Position numbers and translations under genes: made by a program. Source: Streptomyces erythrochromogenes (GTDB lineage: Bacteria > Actinomycetota > Actinomycetes > Streptomycetales > Streptomycetaceae). From it: a DNA stretch of 64,000 nt. Within the stretch, counting starts at the first letter, position 1; each line of letters begins with the position of its first letter. The stretch covers positions 434,001 through 498,000 of the forward strand of contig NZ_CP108036.1 in assembly GCF_036170895.1 (NCBI RefSeq), given 5' to 3'. Shown in pieces: positions 26,283 through 35,473 of the stretch. The notes beneath the pieces are model-generated. The model did no database searches. It saw only the letters and a list, made by a program, of their open reading frames with translations, and was not told the origin of the DNA.

Positions 26283-26316
26283 GTCGCGGCCTGCCGACCG
26301 GTCGGCAGGCCGCGAC
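26283..26316. repeat. 34-bp perfect loopless palindrome
   Basis: Arms GTCGCGGCCTGCCGACC and GGTCGGCAGGCCGCGAC with no spacer. It lies between two divergent genes (starts 26238 minus, 26404 plus), where no terminator is expected. It could be an operator, a cruciform-forming site, or a remnant of a mobile hairpin. Confidence 0.8.
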
Positions 26317-26403
26317 GGGCCTGCCGCCGTTGCCCGGCGGGGGTCTTGATCGTTCGCTGGCTGACGGGCCGTCCCGGGTCGTCGGCGCCAGGTACCTCTA
26401 CGA

Positions 26404-29400
26404 GTGAGGCGAGTGGTCGGCATGCGAGTTGCCCGCAGGACCGTGCTCCAGGCGGCGTCGATGGGCGCCGCGGCGGCCCTGCTCGGGCGTTCTCCGGCGG
26501 ACGCCCGCGAGGCCGCGGACGCAGCGGCGCCGGTCAGGCTCCGCTTCACCCGCGCCACCAACGGTGCCGCGACGGCCACCGCGGGCGGGGACCGCGTCGT
26601 CGCCGAGGTGCAGAACGTCCTGTGGTCGCTGCCCCCGGACGGTTCGCCCGCGACCGCGCTGACCCCGCCCGACTTGGAGCCCGGGCGGCCGGTCTTCTCC
26701 CCCGACGGCCGCCAGGTCGCGATGAGCGCCTACCGCGGGGGCACCTTCCACCTCTGGGTGATGAACGCGGACGGCTCCGGGCTGCGCCGGCTCACCGACG
26801 GCCCGTTCGACCACCGGGCACCCGCGTGGTCTCCCGACGGCCGTACCCTCGCCTGCTGTTCCGAGCGTGGTGGCGATCCGGTGGCCGGCAGCCCGTACCG
26901 GATCTGGACCGTCCCCGTCACCGGTGGCCCCCCGCGCCGTCTGACGGGCCTGCCCGGGCAGGACGGCCCGGGCCAGGGCGGGGAGTGGGAGGACTTCGAT
27001 CCGGTGTGGTCCCCGGACGGGTCCCGGGTGCTGTTCGTCCGGGCCACCCCGACCGGGAACGCGCTGACCGCCCGGACCATCGCCTCCGTGTCCGCAGACG
27101 CCGACGCCGACGCGGACACGGACGGCAACATCGGCTCCGGCGCCCCCGGCCCGGTACGGGTCGAGCACACCGTCGCCGACGGCCGGCTGATGACGCCCGC
27201 GCTCTCCCCGGCGGGGCGCACCGCCTGGCTGTCCGCGGCCCCCGGCCCCCGCAAGGCCGAAACCCTCACCCTGTACGCCGACGGCCGGCCGGTCGCGCTC
27301 GACGGCGACCTCGCACCGGCTCCCCCGCGCTGGATCGGCGACGACCGCCTGCTGATCACCCTCGACGGCCGGTTCCGGATCATCCGCCCCCACCGGCACG
27401 GCGACGGCCACGAGATCCCCCTCGACGCAACCCTCCACGTGGCCCGCCCCCGCCACCGGGTCAAGGAGTACGCCCTGGAGGCCGAGCGGAGCCGCCCCGT
27501 GCGCGGCATCCACCTGCCGGCCCTGTCCCCGGACGGCCGCAGCGTGGCCTTCGCCGCGCTGAACGCGCTGTGGGTAGCCCCCGTCACCGGCGCGGCACCG
27601 CGCAAGATCGTCCAGGCTCCCGTCACGGCGTACGTCCAGGGACCGGTGTGGACCCCGGACGGCCGGGCCCTCGTCTACACGGACGACCGCGACGGGCTGA
27701 ACACCGTGCGCCGCCGCGAGCTCGACGGCGGCCGGGAGAGCGTGCTCGCGCCGGGCGGGCGGGTCTACGGGGTGCTGTCCCCGGACGGCGGACGGCTCGC
27801 CGCCCTCGACCTCGCCGGGCGGCTCCTCGTACGCGACCTCGCGACCGGGACGGAGACCCCGCTGGTCCCGGCCCTGGGCGGCGGCGGGCTTCCCGGCCCG
27901 CCCAGCTGGTCGCCCGACGGCCGGTACGTGGCCCTGTGCGACCGCAACCGGCTCAGCCGGCGCTTCCGCGAGGGCTACAACCTGATCCGGATCGTCGACA
28001 CCGCCACCGGCGCCGCCCGCCTGTACGCGCTCGCCCCGCACGCCTCGCTGGCGGACCGCTACGCCTCGGGTCCCGTCTGGTCGCCCGACGGCCGCTTCCT
28101 CGCCTGCGTCAGCGAGTCGGCTCTGTGGCTGCTGCCCGTCGGTCCCGACGGCACGCCCGCGGGGCCGGCCCGCCGCCTGACCGACGAGCCCGCCGACCAC
28201 CCGTCGTGGGCCGGGGATTCCCGCACCCTGCTCTACCAGTCCTGCGCCCGACTGCGCCTGCTCGCCCTCGACGGCTCCGGTGCGCCCGCCGCGGCCCCCC
28301 GTACCGTGCGCGTCTCCCTGGACCACCGCCGCCCCGCGCCCGTGGACACCGTCGTGCACGCGGGACTGCTGTGGGACGCCACCGGCTCCCCGCCCCGAGC
28401 CGACGTGGACGTCCTGGTCAGCGGCGGTCGGATCACCGCCGTCGAGCCGCACCGGCCGGGCCGCCGGGCCGCCCGCACCGTCGACGTCTCCAGCGGCACG
28501 GTCCTGCCCGGTCTGTGGGACTCCCACGTCCATCCGTACCCGTACACCTACGGGGCGCGGCAGGGCGCCCTGCACCTCGCGTACGGCGTCACCACCACGG
28601 TCTCGCTGGGCGGTTCGGCCTACGAGCAGGCCCGGCTGCGCGAGGACATCCGCGCCGGGCGGCTCGCCGCCCCCCGGCTGCTGGCCGGCGGCGAGCTCCT
28701 CGACGGCTCCCGGGTCGCCTACAGCATGGGGCGCGCCCACCGCACCCGTGCGGGATTCGCCCGCTCGCTGGCCCGGGCCGAGGCCCTGGACTGGGATTTC
28801 GTCAAGACGTACGTACGCGCCCCCTACGAGCTGATGGCCGACGCGGCCCGCTTCGCACACGACCGGCTCGGCGTCAAGGCCGGTTCCCACCTGTGCGCCC
28901 CCGGCATCCAGTCGGGCCAGGACCTGACCACGCACCTGGTGGCGACCGAGCGCGCCGAGTACGGGCACGGGGCGACCCCGCGGGGGCACACGTACCAGGA
29001 CACGGTGGAGGTGTACGCGCGCGGTGGTTTCGATCTCATCGCCACCCCGTTCACGGCCCTGCCGCTGCTGGGCGCCGATCCGGCCCTGGCCGCCGACGCC
29101 CGCGTGACCGGGCTTATGCCGCCCTGGGACGTGGAGGCCGTCCGGGCCGCGGCCGCGCATCCGCCGAGCGCGGAGCAGAGCGCAGTCCTGGAGCGGGAGG
29201 TCGGCGTCTACCGGCGGGTGGTCGAGGAGGGCGGGCGTCTCGCGCTGGGCACCGACGCGCCGCTCACCCCGGTCGGGCTGCACCTGCACCTGTCCCTGCG
29301 CGCACTGCACCGGTACGGGATGTCGCCGGCTCAGGCCCTGACCACGGTGACCGTGGCGCCGGCCCGGGTCTTCGGCGTCGCGGACCGGCTCGGCACGGTC

Positions 29401-29637
29401 GAGCCGGGCCGGATCGCCGATCTCACCCTGGTCGACGGCGACCCCTTCGCCGACTTCGCGGACCTGGTCCGGGTACGCGCGGCCCTTCGCGGCGGTGTCC
29501 TGCACGAACGCCCCGTACTGGAGCGTGCCTTCACCCGCTCCGCCGCCCCGGCGGTCGCGTCCGCCGACGACTGGCGGGGAGTGCTGCACCAGATGCTCAG
29601 GGACGGCTGCTGCGGCGACCGGGAGGACGGCTTCTAG
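26404..29637 (+). CDS. Large secreted-type WD40/TolB-propeller amidohydrolase
   Basis: About 1077 residues from GTG 26404; ATG 26422 is an alternative start. The N-terminus has RRTVLQAASMGAAAALLG, a Tat-like export signal. Residues from about 40 to 630 contain repeated PD40-type blocks (FSPDGRQVAMSAY, WSPDGRTLACCSE, WTPDGRALVYTDD, WSPDGRYVALCDR and others) forming a beta-propeller. The last 430 residues are an amidohydrolase: metal-binding WDSHVHPYPYTYG, later histidine sites, and the catalytic aspartate in LALGTDAPLTPVG, ending with VEPGRIADLTLVDGDPF. Homologues are annotated as amidohydrolases with propellers that may gate access to peptides or cyclic amides. The substrate here is unknown. 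Confidence 0.88.
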   Translation: MRRVVGMRVARRTVLQAASMGAAAALLGRSPADAREAADAAAPVRLRFTRATNGAATATAGGDRVVAEVQNVLWSLPPDGSPATALTPPDLEPGRPVFSPDGRQVAMSAYRGGTFHLWVMNADGSGLRRLTDGPFDHRAPAWSPDGRTLACCSERGGDPVAGSPYRIWTVPVTGGPPRRLTGLPGQDGPGQGGEWEDFDPVWSPDGSRVLFVRATPTGNALTARTIASVSADADADADTDGNIGSGAPGPVRVEHTVADGRLMTPALSPAGRTAWLSAAPGPRKAETLTLYADGRPVALDGDLAPAPPRWIGDDRLLITLDGRFRIIRPHRHGDGHEIPLDATLHVARPRHRVKEYALEAERSRPVRGIHLPALSPDGRSVAFAALNALWVAPVTGAAPRKIVQAPVTAYVQGPVWTPDGRALVYTDDRDGLNTVRRRELDGGRESVLAPGGRVYGVLSPDGGRLAALDLAGRLLVRDLATGTETPLVPALGGGGLPGPPSWSPDGRYVALCDRNRLSRRFREGYNLIRIVDTATGAARLYALAPHASLADRYASGPVWSPDGRFLACVSESALWLLPVGPDGTPAGPARRLTDEPADHPSWAGDSRTLLYQSCARLRLLALDGSGAPAAAPRTVRVSLDHRRPAPVDTVVHAGLLWDATGSPPRADVDVLVSGGRITAVEPHRPGRRAARTVDVSSGTVLPGLWDSHVHPYPYTYGARQGALHLAYGVTTTVSLGGSAYEQARLREDIRAGRLAAPRLLAGGELLDGSRVAYSMGRAHRTRAGFARSLARAEALDWDFVKTYVRAPYELMADAARFAHDRLGVKAGSHLCAPGIQSGQDLTTHLVATERAEYGHGATPRGHTYQDTVEVYARGGFDLIATPFTALPLLGADPALAADARVTGLMPPWDVEAVRAAAAHPPSAEQSAVLEREVGVYRRVVEEGGRLALGTDAPLTPVGLHLHLSLRALHRYGMSPAQALTTVTVAPARVFGVADRLGTVEPGRIADLTLVDGDPFADFADLVRVRAALRGGVLHERPVLERAFTRSAAPAVASADDWRGVLHQMLRDGCCGDREDGF

Positions 29638-29650
29638 GGAGCGGCGGCGG

Positions 29651-30049
29651 TCAGGGCCGGTCGTACCAGGAGAACGCCGCGATGCGCCAGCCCTGCGGGG
29701 TGCGGACGAACTGGATGGTCTTGGTGCCGCCGCCCTCGAACGGTTCGCCGTCCAGGACCCCCGACTTGCGGTACTCGCCGAACCGCGACGCGATGTCGCC
29801 CGCGATCTCGGTCCGTTCGGAGGTCTCCCACTCGGAGAACTCCACCAGCCGGCCGCCGGCCAGCAGCTCCTGGCGGGGCTCGATGAACTCGTCCACGGTG
29901 TAGGCCGTGAACCGCGGGCCGGTCATGACGATGACCGCGCCGGGGAGTGCGAGTCGGCGGATCCGGGCCACGTCGGCGGCCTTGCCGCCCCTGTTGTCGA
30001 AGGAACCGAAGAACTCGGCGGTCACCATGTCGATCTCGGCCTTGGACAT
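29651..30049 (-). CDS. NTF2-like / SnoaL-like small protein
   Basis: 132 residues from ATG 30049. A single alpha+beta cone fold is suggested by MVTAEFFGSFDNRGG, GAVIVMTGPRFTAYTVDEFIEPR, and a C-terminal strand pair (TIQFVRTPQGWRIAAFSWYD). This is the pattern of DUF4440/nuclear-transport-factor-2-like proteins, used as enzymes or as ligand-binding scaffolds. No catalytic residues can be named. It lies downstream of, and on the same strand as, the methyltransferase gene, separated by a hairpin-rich gap. Confidence 0.72.
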   Translation of the reverse strand: MSKAEIDMVTAEFFGSFDNRGGKAADVARIRRLALPGAVIVMTGPRFTAYTVDEFIEPRQELLAGGRLVEFSEWETSERTEIAGDIASRFGEYRKSGVLDGEPFEGGGTKTIQFVRTPQGWRIAAFSWYDRP

Positions 30050-30177
30050 GCAGGTGACACTAATTCGCCGGGCCCCCGCCCACAATCGCCTTGGGCCCCC
30101 AGGGGCTTCTTGTCGGTACGACACCGCTGGCAGCGCAGCCTCTGCTCCTGAGGCGGCTGCGCCCGCAGGGGGGACGG

Positions 30178-30972
30178 TCAGGCCGCGCTTGCCGTGGTGA
30201 CCACCAGGGGCGGCCTGGCCCACTCCGCCGACCACGGACGGGCGGCGACGAGGTCCGGGTCGGCGACGGTGAGCGCCTCCTCCACCGACGGCCGGTGCCG
30301 GCCGACGTCGCGGAAGCGGGCGCGCTCCAGCAGCTCCGGGTAGAGGCTCACGGGCCACGCGTGGTTGCGCATCTCCTGCCAGGTTCCGTCGGTGCGCCGC
30401 AGCCGTACCGTCACCTCGTCGCCCGGCGCGTACACCTCGCCCGGCTCGCCGATCCGCAGCGAGGCGTACTCGGTGCCGCTGCAGGCGGGATCGGTGGTCA
30501 GCAGCACGAGCGGGGCGCCCGGCCGCAGGAGCCGGCGGATCTCGCCGAACACACCGAGCAGGGCGTCCTCGGTGGGCAGGGAGGCCAGGACGTGGTTGCA
30601 CATCACCGCGTCCGCGCAGCCGTCGGGCAGACCCGTCACGCGCCCGTTCTCGACCAGGTGGAAGCCTGCCACCGCGGTCGCCGAGGCGCGGGCCAGCTCC
30701 AGCATCTGCGGGGAGGTGTCGGCGCCCAGCACCCGGGCCCCCAGCACGCGGGCCGCGTGGTCGGCCACCTTGCCCGGGCCGCACCCGTAGTCCACCAGGA
30801 CCTGGCCTGCGCCGATGCGGCCGGCCAGGGCCCGCAGGACGAACGGGTAGCCGAGGAGCCAGTCCGTGGCCGCCTCGACCGCCGCGAAGGCCTGCGCCCC
30901 TTCGCGTCCCGACCAGGCGGTGCCGTCGGGGCCGCCACCGCTCGGCCCGGATCCCTGCGACCAGTCGCTCAC
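30178..30972 (-). CDS. Class I SAM-dependent methyltransferase
   Basis: 264 residues from ATG 30972. The SAM-binding motif I is VLVDYGCGPGKVADHAARVL near residue 60; motif II acid is in VLGADTSPQML; motif III region is DAVMCNHVLASLP; and the post-core LRPGAPLVLLT follows. The C-terminal third (SLYPELLERARFRDVG) covers a substrate-binding cap. It is a small-molecule type methyltransferase with unknown target. The downstream gap (30050-30177) contains GCAGCC/GGCTGC inverted arms that may terminate transcription. Confidence 0.86.
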   Translation of the reverse strand: MSDWSQGSGPSGGGPDGTAWSGREGAQAFAAVEAATDWLLGYPFVLRALAGRIGAGQVLVDYGCGPGKVADHAARVLGARVLGADTSPQMLELARASATAVAGFHLVENGRVTGLPDGCADAVMCNHVLASLPTEDALLGVFGEIRRLLRPGAPLVLLTTDPACSGTEYASLRIGEPGEVYAPGDEVTVRLRRTDGTWQEMRNHAWPVSLYPELLERARFRDVGRHRPSVEEALTVADPDLVAARPWSAEWARPPLVVTTASAA

Positions 30973-31032
30973 GGCCCCACTATCGACCCACCGCGGCCGT
31001 TCGGCACCCGCACGACACGCCTGCGGGGCTCG

Positions 31033-31557
31033 TCAGAGGGTGATCCAGTAGCGCCGCTTGGGTCCGATCAGGGTCTCGCGCACGTCCTCCAGTACGCCGC
31101 CGCACCGCTCGATGGTGCGGACGGAGCCTTCGTTGCCGGGGTCGCAGGTGAGCAGGACCCGGTCCATCCCGAGGACGCGCGCCTCGTGCAGGACGGCGGA
31201 CAGGGCCCAGCCGGCCAGGCCCCGCCTGCGGGCCGAGGGCCGGATGCCGTAGCCGATGTGGCCGCCGGCGTCGAGGAGGAAGCCGTTGAGGTAGTGGCGC
31301 AGGTCGATGGCGCCCAGGTAGGTGTCGTCCTCGGTGATCCACCAGTACGTGGCGTGGACGCGGCCGTGGTCGACCGGCAGCGAGCGGTCGCCGTACCGGC
31401 GCAGCTTCTGCGTCCATGCGGCGAAGCCCTCCGGGCTGTCGACGTCGTCGTCCGAGCCGAGCCCCGCGCCGTCCATGTGGGCATCGGGCCCCCACTCCTG
31501 CTGTGCGGCGGTCCAGGATCCGTGCAGGTGGGGGCTGGGGGCGATGAGCTGGGGCAT
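31033..31557 (-). CDS. GNAT-family N-acetyltransferase
   Basis: 174 residues. It has the GNAT core: WWITEDDTYLGAIDLRHYL (beta-2/3), GHIGYGIRPSARRRGLAGWAL as the acetyl-CoA-binding motif A (normally Q/RxxGxG/A, here RRRGLA), and VLLTCDPGNEGSVRTIERCGGVLE. The last part is the motif of the RimJ/YjdJ-like subgroup that acetylates amino groups of small molecules or proteins. The acceptor is unknown. It lies on the same strand as the methyltransferase gene. Confidence 0.87.
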   Translation of the reverse strand: MPQLIAPSPHLHGSWTAAQQEWGPDAHMDGAGLGSDDDVDSPEGFAAWTQKLRRYGDRSLPVDHGRVHATYWWITEDDTYLGAIDLRHYLNGFLLDAGGHIGYGIRPSARRRGLAGWALSAVLHEARVLGMDRVLLTCDPGNEGSVRTIERCGGVLEDVRETLIGPKRRYWITL

Positions 31558-31617
31558 GCCTGGGACCCTAACAGTCGGATCATCCGACCCGTCCGGCCCG
31601 GTGGGGGCCCGGGTCCG

Positions 31618-32850
31618 TCAGCCGGACTTCGGCTCGGACGGCTTGTGACCGGGGTAGACGTTGTCGGGGCTGACGATGCCGGTGATCGCCTCGCCGAAGA
31701 GCGTGCTGGGTTCCTGGCCGTCGTGCAGGATGTCGGTGTTGAGGATCACGACCAGGGTCGCCCGGGCCTGCGGGAGGTACACGGCGAGGCTCTCGTAGCC
31801 CGGGAGCGAGCCGTTGTGGCCGATCCAGCCCTGGACGTCGAAGAGACCCAGTCCGTAGCCGGCGCCCGGGATGCCGACCGAGGTGGTCTTCAGGCGCTGG
31901 GCCTGGGTCGCGGGCGTCAGGAGCGTGCCGGTGGCGAGGGTGCGGGCCCAGCTGCGCAGGTTCTGGAGGTCGGAGATCATCGCGCCGGCCGCCCAGGCCC
32001 AGGACGGGTTCCAGTCCGTCGACACCTCGACCTTCCCGGACGCGGTCTGGTCGGTGTAGCCCTGCGCGTGCGGTGCGGGGAACTCGGCGCCGGTGGGGAA
32101 GAGGGTGCGGCGCAGTCCCGCCGCCGCCACGACGTCCTCGTCGATGACCTCGGCGAGCGGCCGACCGGTGATCTTCTCGATCACCAGGCCGAGCAGGATC
32201 AGGTTGGTGTTGGAGTACTGGAACTTCGCGTCCGGCGCGAACTGCACCGGGTGCTTGAAGGAGTAGTCGAGCAACTCCTGCGGCGTGAAGAGGCGGTCGG
32301 GGTCGGTGGTGAACGCCTTGTCGAAGTCCGGGTCCTCGCTGTAGTTGAACAGTCCGCTGCGCATGCCGGCCAGTTCGCGCAGGGTGATGAGCTGGCCGTT
32401 CGGCACGCCGGAGATGTAGTCGCCGATGGGGTCGTCGAGGCCGATCTTGCCCTGGTCTACGAGCTGGAGGAGGGCGGTGACCGTGAATGTCTTGGTCAGG
32501 CTGCCGATGCGGGTGTTGAGGTCGGTCCGCATGGGCGCGCCGGTCGCTTTGTCGGCCACGCCGAAGGTCTTCACGTAGCTGCCCTTGCCGGGTGCCCACA
32601 GCCCCACGATCACGCCGGGCACCTGGGCCTCGCGCATGACCTGTCGTATGGCGGCGTCGAGTTGGACGGCGACGGCCGGGGTGAGCTGTTTGAACTCCCC
32701 GCCCGCGTCCGGGGAGGGGGTGGCGGTAACGGACGGTCCGGGGGTGGGCGCCCCGTACGCGGGGGCCGTGACGGCCCCGGTGAGGAGCAGGCCCGCCGCG
32801 GCGGTGGCCGCGCAGGCCCGGCGAAGCCGTATGTGCGTCGTTTTCACCAA
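31618..32850 (-). CDS. Secreted serine hydrolase, beta-lactamase / DD-peptidase fold
   Basis: 410 residues. The signal peptide is RLRRACAATAAAGLLLTGAVTAPAYG, cleaved near residue 33. The catalytic motif SxxK is in RIGSLTKTFTV (near residue 95), the second motif is YSNTN at about residue 190, and the third, HxG-like, is in WIGHNGSLPGY near residue 320. These make a class C beta-lactamase / D-alanyl-D-alanine carboxypeptidase fold. In Streptomyces most are DD-peptidases or esterases outside the membrane, not resistance enzymes. The gene is followed on its 5' side by the MITE at 32943. Confidence 0.88.
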   Translation of the reverse strand: MVKTTHIRLRRACAATAAAGLLLTGAVTAPAYGAPTPGPSVTATPSPDAGGEFKQLTPAVAVQLDAAIRQVMREAQVPGVIVGLWAPGKGSYVKTFGVADKATGAPMRTDLNTRIGSLTKTFTVTALLQLVDQGKIGLDDPIGDYISGVPNGQLITLRELAGMRSGLFNYSEDPDFDKAFTTDPDRLFTPQELLDYSFKHPVQFAPDAKFQYSNTNLILLGLVIEKITGRPLAEVIDEDVVAAAGLRRTLFPTGAEFPAPHAQGYTDQTASGKVEVSTDWNPSWAWAAGAMISDLQNLRSWARTLATGTLLTPATQAQRLKTTSVGIPGAGYGLGLFDVQGWIGHNGSLPGYESLAVYLPQARATLVVILNTDILHDGQEPSTLFGEAITGIVSPDNVYPGHKPSEPKSG

Positions 32851-32942
32851 TGCCTCCTGCGGTACGGGGACCAGGGCACGGCATACACGGTCAGGCTAGG
32901 CCCGTGGCGCCGCTGCCGCGAGGCGAGCCGTCGCAGGCACCG

Positions 32943-33176
32943 CTAGGTCCTGTCGTCAAAGTCCCGCCTGGCCCGCGGCGTCCGGCACCGCACCTCATCC
33001 CCCGGACTCCGTCCGGGGGGACCCCCAGGTCGTCGGGGCGCCCAAGTACGTCCAGTACTCGGGCGCCCCTCCGCCTTGCGATGCTTCCCCTGGGCCCTGG
33101 GCCCTGCGGCCTGGGGAGACCCCATGGCGCCGGACGCCGCGGGCCTGACCGCCGCTACTTCGACGACAGGACCTAG
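32943..33176. mobile_element. MITE-like element with terminal inverted repeats
   Basis: A 234-bp non-coding unit. The left end CTAGGTCCTGTCGTCAAAGT and the right end (reverse complement CTAGGTCCTGTCGTCGAAGT) match in 19 of 20 bases. Further in, GGCCCGCGGCGTCCGGCACC on the left mirrors a near-identical block on the right. A central hairpin GGGGCGCCC/GGGCGCCCC spans about 33034-33068. It has no transposase ORF, so it must have moved with a trans-acting IS enzyme. The right end includes the TAG stop of the SpoIIE gene at 33173-33175. Confidence 0.82.
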
Positions 33177-35260
33177 TCCAATGACCGGGCGCGGGCGATG
33201 ACGAGGGCGACGTCGTCGTGGTCGTCGGGGCGGCGCAGGGAGTCCAGGAGGCGGTCGCAGGTCTCCTCCAGGGGGCGCCCGGTGTCGGCGAGCAGGTCCA
33301 GGAGGAGGTCGAGCCGTTCGTCGATGGGCTGGTCACGGGTCTCCACCAGGCCGTCGGTGTAGAGGACCAGTTGGTCGCCGGGAGCCATGGCGACGGTGGT
33401 GGCCTCGAAGGGGATGCCGCCCACGCCCAGCGGTGCTCCGGTGGGCAGGTCGAGCAGCCGGGGCGCCTGACCTGCGCGGATGAGCACGGGAGGGAGGTGC
33501 CCGGCGACGGCGATGCGGCACTGCGCGCGGTGCGGGTCGTGGACGACGTAGACGCAGGTCGCGATGGTCTCCTCGAGGGCGGCCGTGGTGCGGTCCAGCT
33601 GCTGGAGCACCTGCGGCGGGTCGAGGGCGAGTTCGGCGAGGGTCCGGGTCGCCGTGCGCAACTGCCCCATGCTGGCGGCGGCGTTGATGCCGCTGCCCAT
33701 GACGTCTCCGATGACGAGGACGGTGGTGTCCTCCGGTCCCGCGATGGCGTCGAACCAGTCGCCGCCGATCTCGCTGCTGGCCGCGGCGGGCCGGTAGCGG
33801 GAGGCGACCTCCAGGCCGGGCGTGGGCGGCGGGTGGTGGGGCAGGAGGTGGTGCTGGAGCGCGAGGGCGGTGTGGTGGGCGTTGCGGTACCAGCGGGCGT
33901 TGTCGATGCACACGGCGGCGCGCGCGGCCAGTTCACCGGCCAGCACGATGTCGTCGTCGTTGAACGGGAGCGGGTTGCGGGTGCGTTTGAGGTCGAGGGC
34001 GCCGAGGACCTCGCCGCGCGCGATCAGCGGCACGGCCAGGTAGGAGCGCAGTCCGGCGCGGGTCAGCAGAGAGGCCGCGTTGCTGTCGCGGGCGATCCGG
34101 GAGATGTCCCTGGCCTGCACGTGGGCGACGAGGACCGGGTGGCCGGTCGTCACGGACTGGGTGACCAGCCGGTCGGCGGCATAGCGGGCGATGTCCCCCG
34201 GGGGGTCCGCGGCGCGGACGGCCTCGCTCGGGTAGGCGGCCGCGACGGCGAGGGCGCGGAACACCGCGGGCTCGTGGGCCGAGGACCTGAGCGTGGGCCG
34301 GCCTTCGAGGACCGAGTCGAGGATGTCGACGGCGGCGATGTCGGCGAGCTCGGGCACGACGACGTCCGCGAGCTCGCGCGCGGTCTGGTCGAGGTCCAGG
34401 GTGGTGCCGATGCGGACGGTGGCGTCCGCGATCAGGGCGAGGCGGCGGCGGCTGCGGGCGATCTCGAGGGCAGCCTGGTGACTCTGGGTGACGTCGACCA
34501 CGGAGGTGGCCAGTCCCAGGACCCGCCCGGTGGCGTCCTCCAGCCGGTAGTAGGACACCGACCAGGCGTGTTCGGCGCGGTGCCCGCCGTGGCTGCGGCC
34601 GGCGGTGAACTGCTCCAGCAGCGGCGTGCCGGTGGCCAGGACCTGGCGCATCGCCGACTCCGCGGCCTCCGTGTCGTCGAGGAAGGACAGGGCCTCCCGG
34701 ACGCCCCGGCCGATGTGCTCGGAGGCGGGCAGCCCGTTGATCCGCTCCAGCGTGGGGTTGACCAGGACGTAGCGCAGCTCGGTGTCCAGAACCGCGAGCC
34801 CGATCGGGGACTGGGCCACCAGGCGGGCGGACAGGGCGAGGTCCCGCTCCAGCTGCCGCAGTGTCGTGCGGTCGGTCGCGATGCCCAGGGCGTACAGGTC
34901 GCCGCGCTCATCCTGCAACCGCATGTTGCGGAACTCCACGAGGCGGGTGCTGCCGTCCTTGTGCCGCACCGGGAAGGCGCCCGCCCAGTCGCCGGCCCCG
35001 CCCATGACCCGCGCGAACAGCTCCGTCACCAGCCCCACGTGCTGCGTGTCGGCCAGCAGGCGGGCGCCGGGCTGGCCCAGCGCCTCGGCCGCCGTCCAGC
35101 CGAACAGCTGCTCGGCCTGCGGGCTCCACAGCGCGACCCGGCCTTCGGCGTCGAGGACGACGGCCGCCACGTTCAGGACGTCGAGCAGCCCGCTCGGCGG
35201 GGCGAGCCCGGCCGCGGCAGGCCGCCTCCCACTGGCTCCCGACCCGTCGATCGCACCCAT
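33173..35260 (-). CDS. PAS-PAS-GAF-SpoIIE protein phosphatase
   Basis: 695 residues from ATG 35260 with AAGGGAG upstream; the frame extends further but without domain content. Order: PAS 1 (about residues 18-130, DVLNVAAVVLDAEGRVALWSP), PAS 2 (about 140-265), GAF (about 285-445, including VGTPLIARGEVLGALDLKR-like sequence AVPLIARGEVLGALDLKRT), then a PP2C-type SpoIIE phosphatase (about 470-690). Metal-binding aspartates are in EIGGDWFDAI, VIGDVMGSG and a C-terminal DDHDDVALV. It should dephosphorylate STAS anti-anti-sigma factors in response to ligands or light/redox bound by PAS/GAF. Its stop codon lies inside the inverted repeat of the adjoining MITE. Confidence 0.92.
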   Translation of the reverse strand: MGAIDGSGASGRRPAAAGLAPPSGLLDVLNVAAVVLDAEGRVALWSPQAEQLFGWTAAEALGQPGARLLADTQHVGLVTELFARVMGGAGDWAGAFPVRHKDGSTRLVEFRNMRLQDERGDLYALGIATDRTTLRQLERDLALSARLVAQSPIGLAVLDTELRYVLVNPTLERINGLPASEHIGRGVREALSFLDDTEAAESAMRQVLATGTPLLEQFTAGRSHGGHRAEHAWSVSYYRLEDATGRVLGLATSVVDVTQSHQAALEIARSRRRLALIADATVRIGTTLDLDQTARELADVVVPELADIAAVDILDSVLEGRPTLRSSAHEPAVFRALAVAAAYPSEAVRAADPPGDIARYAADRLVTQSVTTGHPVLVAHVQARDISRIARDSNAASLLTRAGLRSYLAVPLIARGEVLGALDLKRTRNPLPFNDDDIVLAGELAARAAVCIDNARWYRNAHHTALALQHHLLPHHPPPTPGLEVASRYRPAAASSEIGGDWFDAIAGPEDTTVLVIGDVMGSGINAAASMGQLRTATRTLAELALDPPQVLQQLDRTTAALEETIATCVYVVHDPHRAQCRIAVAGHLPPVLIRAGQAPRLLDLPTGAPLGVGGIPFEATTVAMAPGDQLVLYTDGLVETRDQPIDERLDLLLDLLADTGRPLEETCDRLLDSLRRPDDHDDVALVIARARSLD

Positions 35261-35473
35261 CGGCGATGCTCCCTTCCGGCACCGTCGGCCCGGCGGCCAC
35301 CCGCCGTGGCCCGCCCCGGCCCTGTTCGGGGCGGTCCGGAGCGCACGGTTACCTCTCATCGTCCCCCCGAAACCGCCGGGAAGCGTCCGGAGCGGTCCTC
35401 ACCGGCCCCCGGCCCCAGCCCCGGCCCCCGGGAGCTGTCGGAGGCGGCGGCCCCGACCGCGTAGGCTCGGCGG

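Noticed and set aside
26398..29589. A 1063-residue minus-strand frame opposite the amidohydrolase
   Set aside because: Shadow of a GC-rich gene; compositionally biased and without domains.
32943..33176. Insertion sequence with transposase
   Set aside because: No coding frame of suitable length or motif lies between the inverted repeats; it is only a non-autonomous element.
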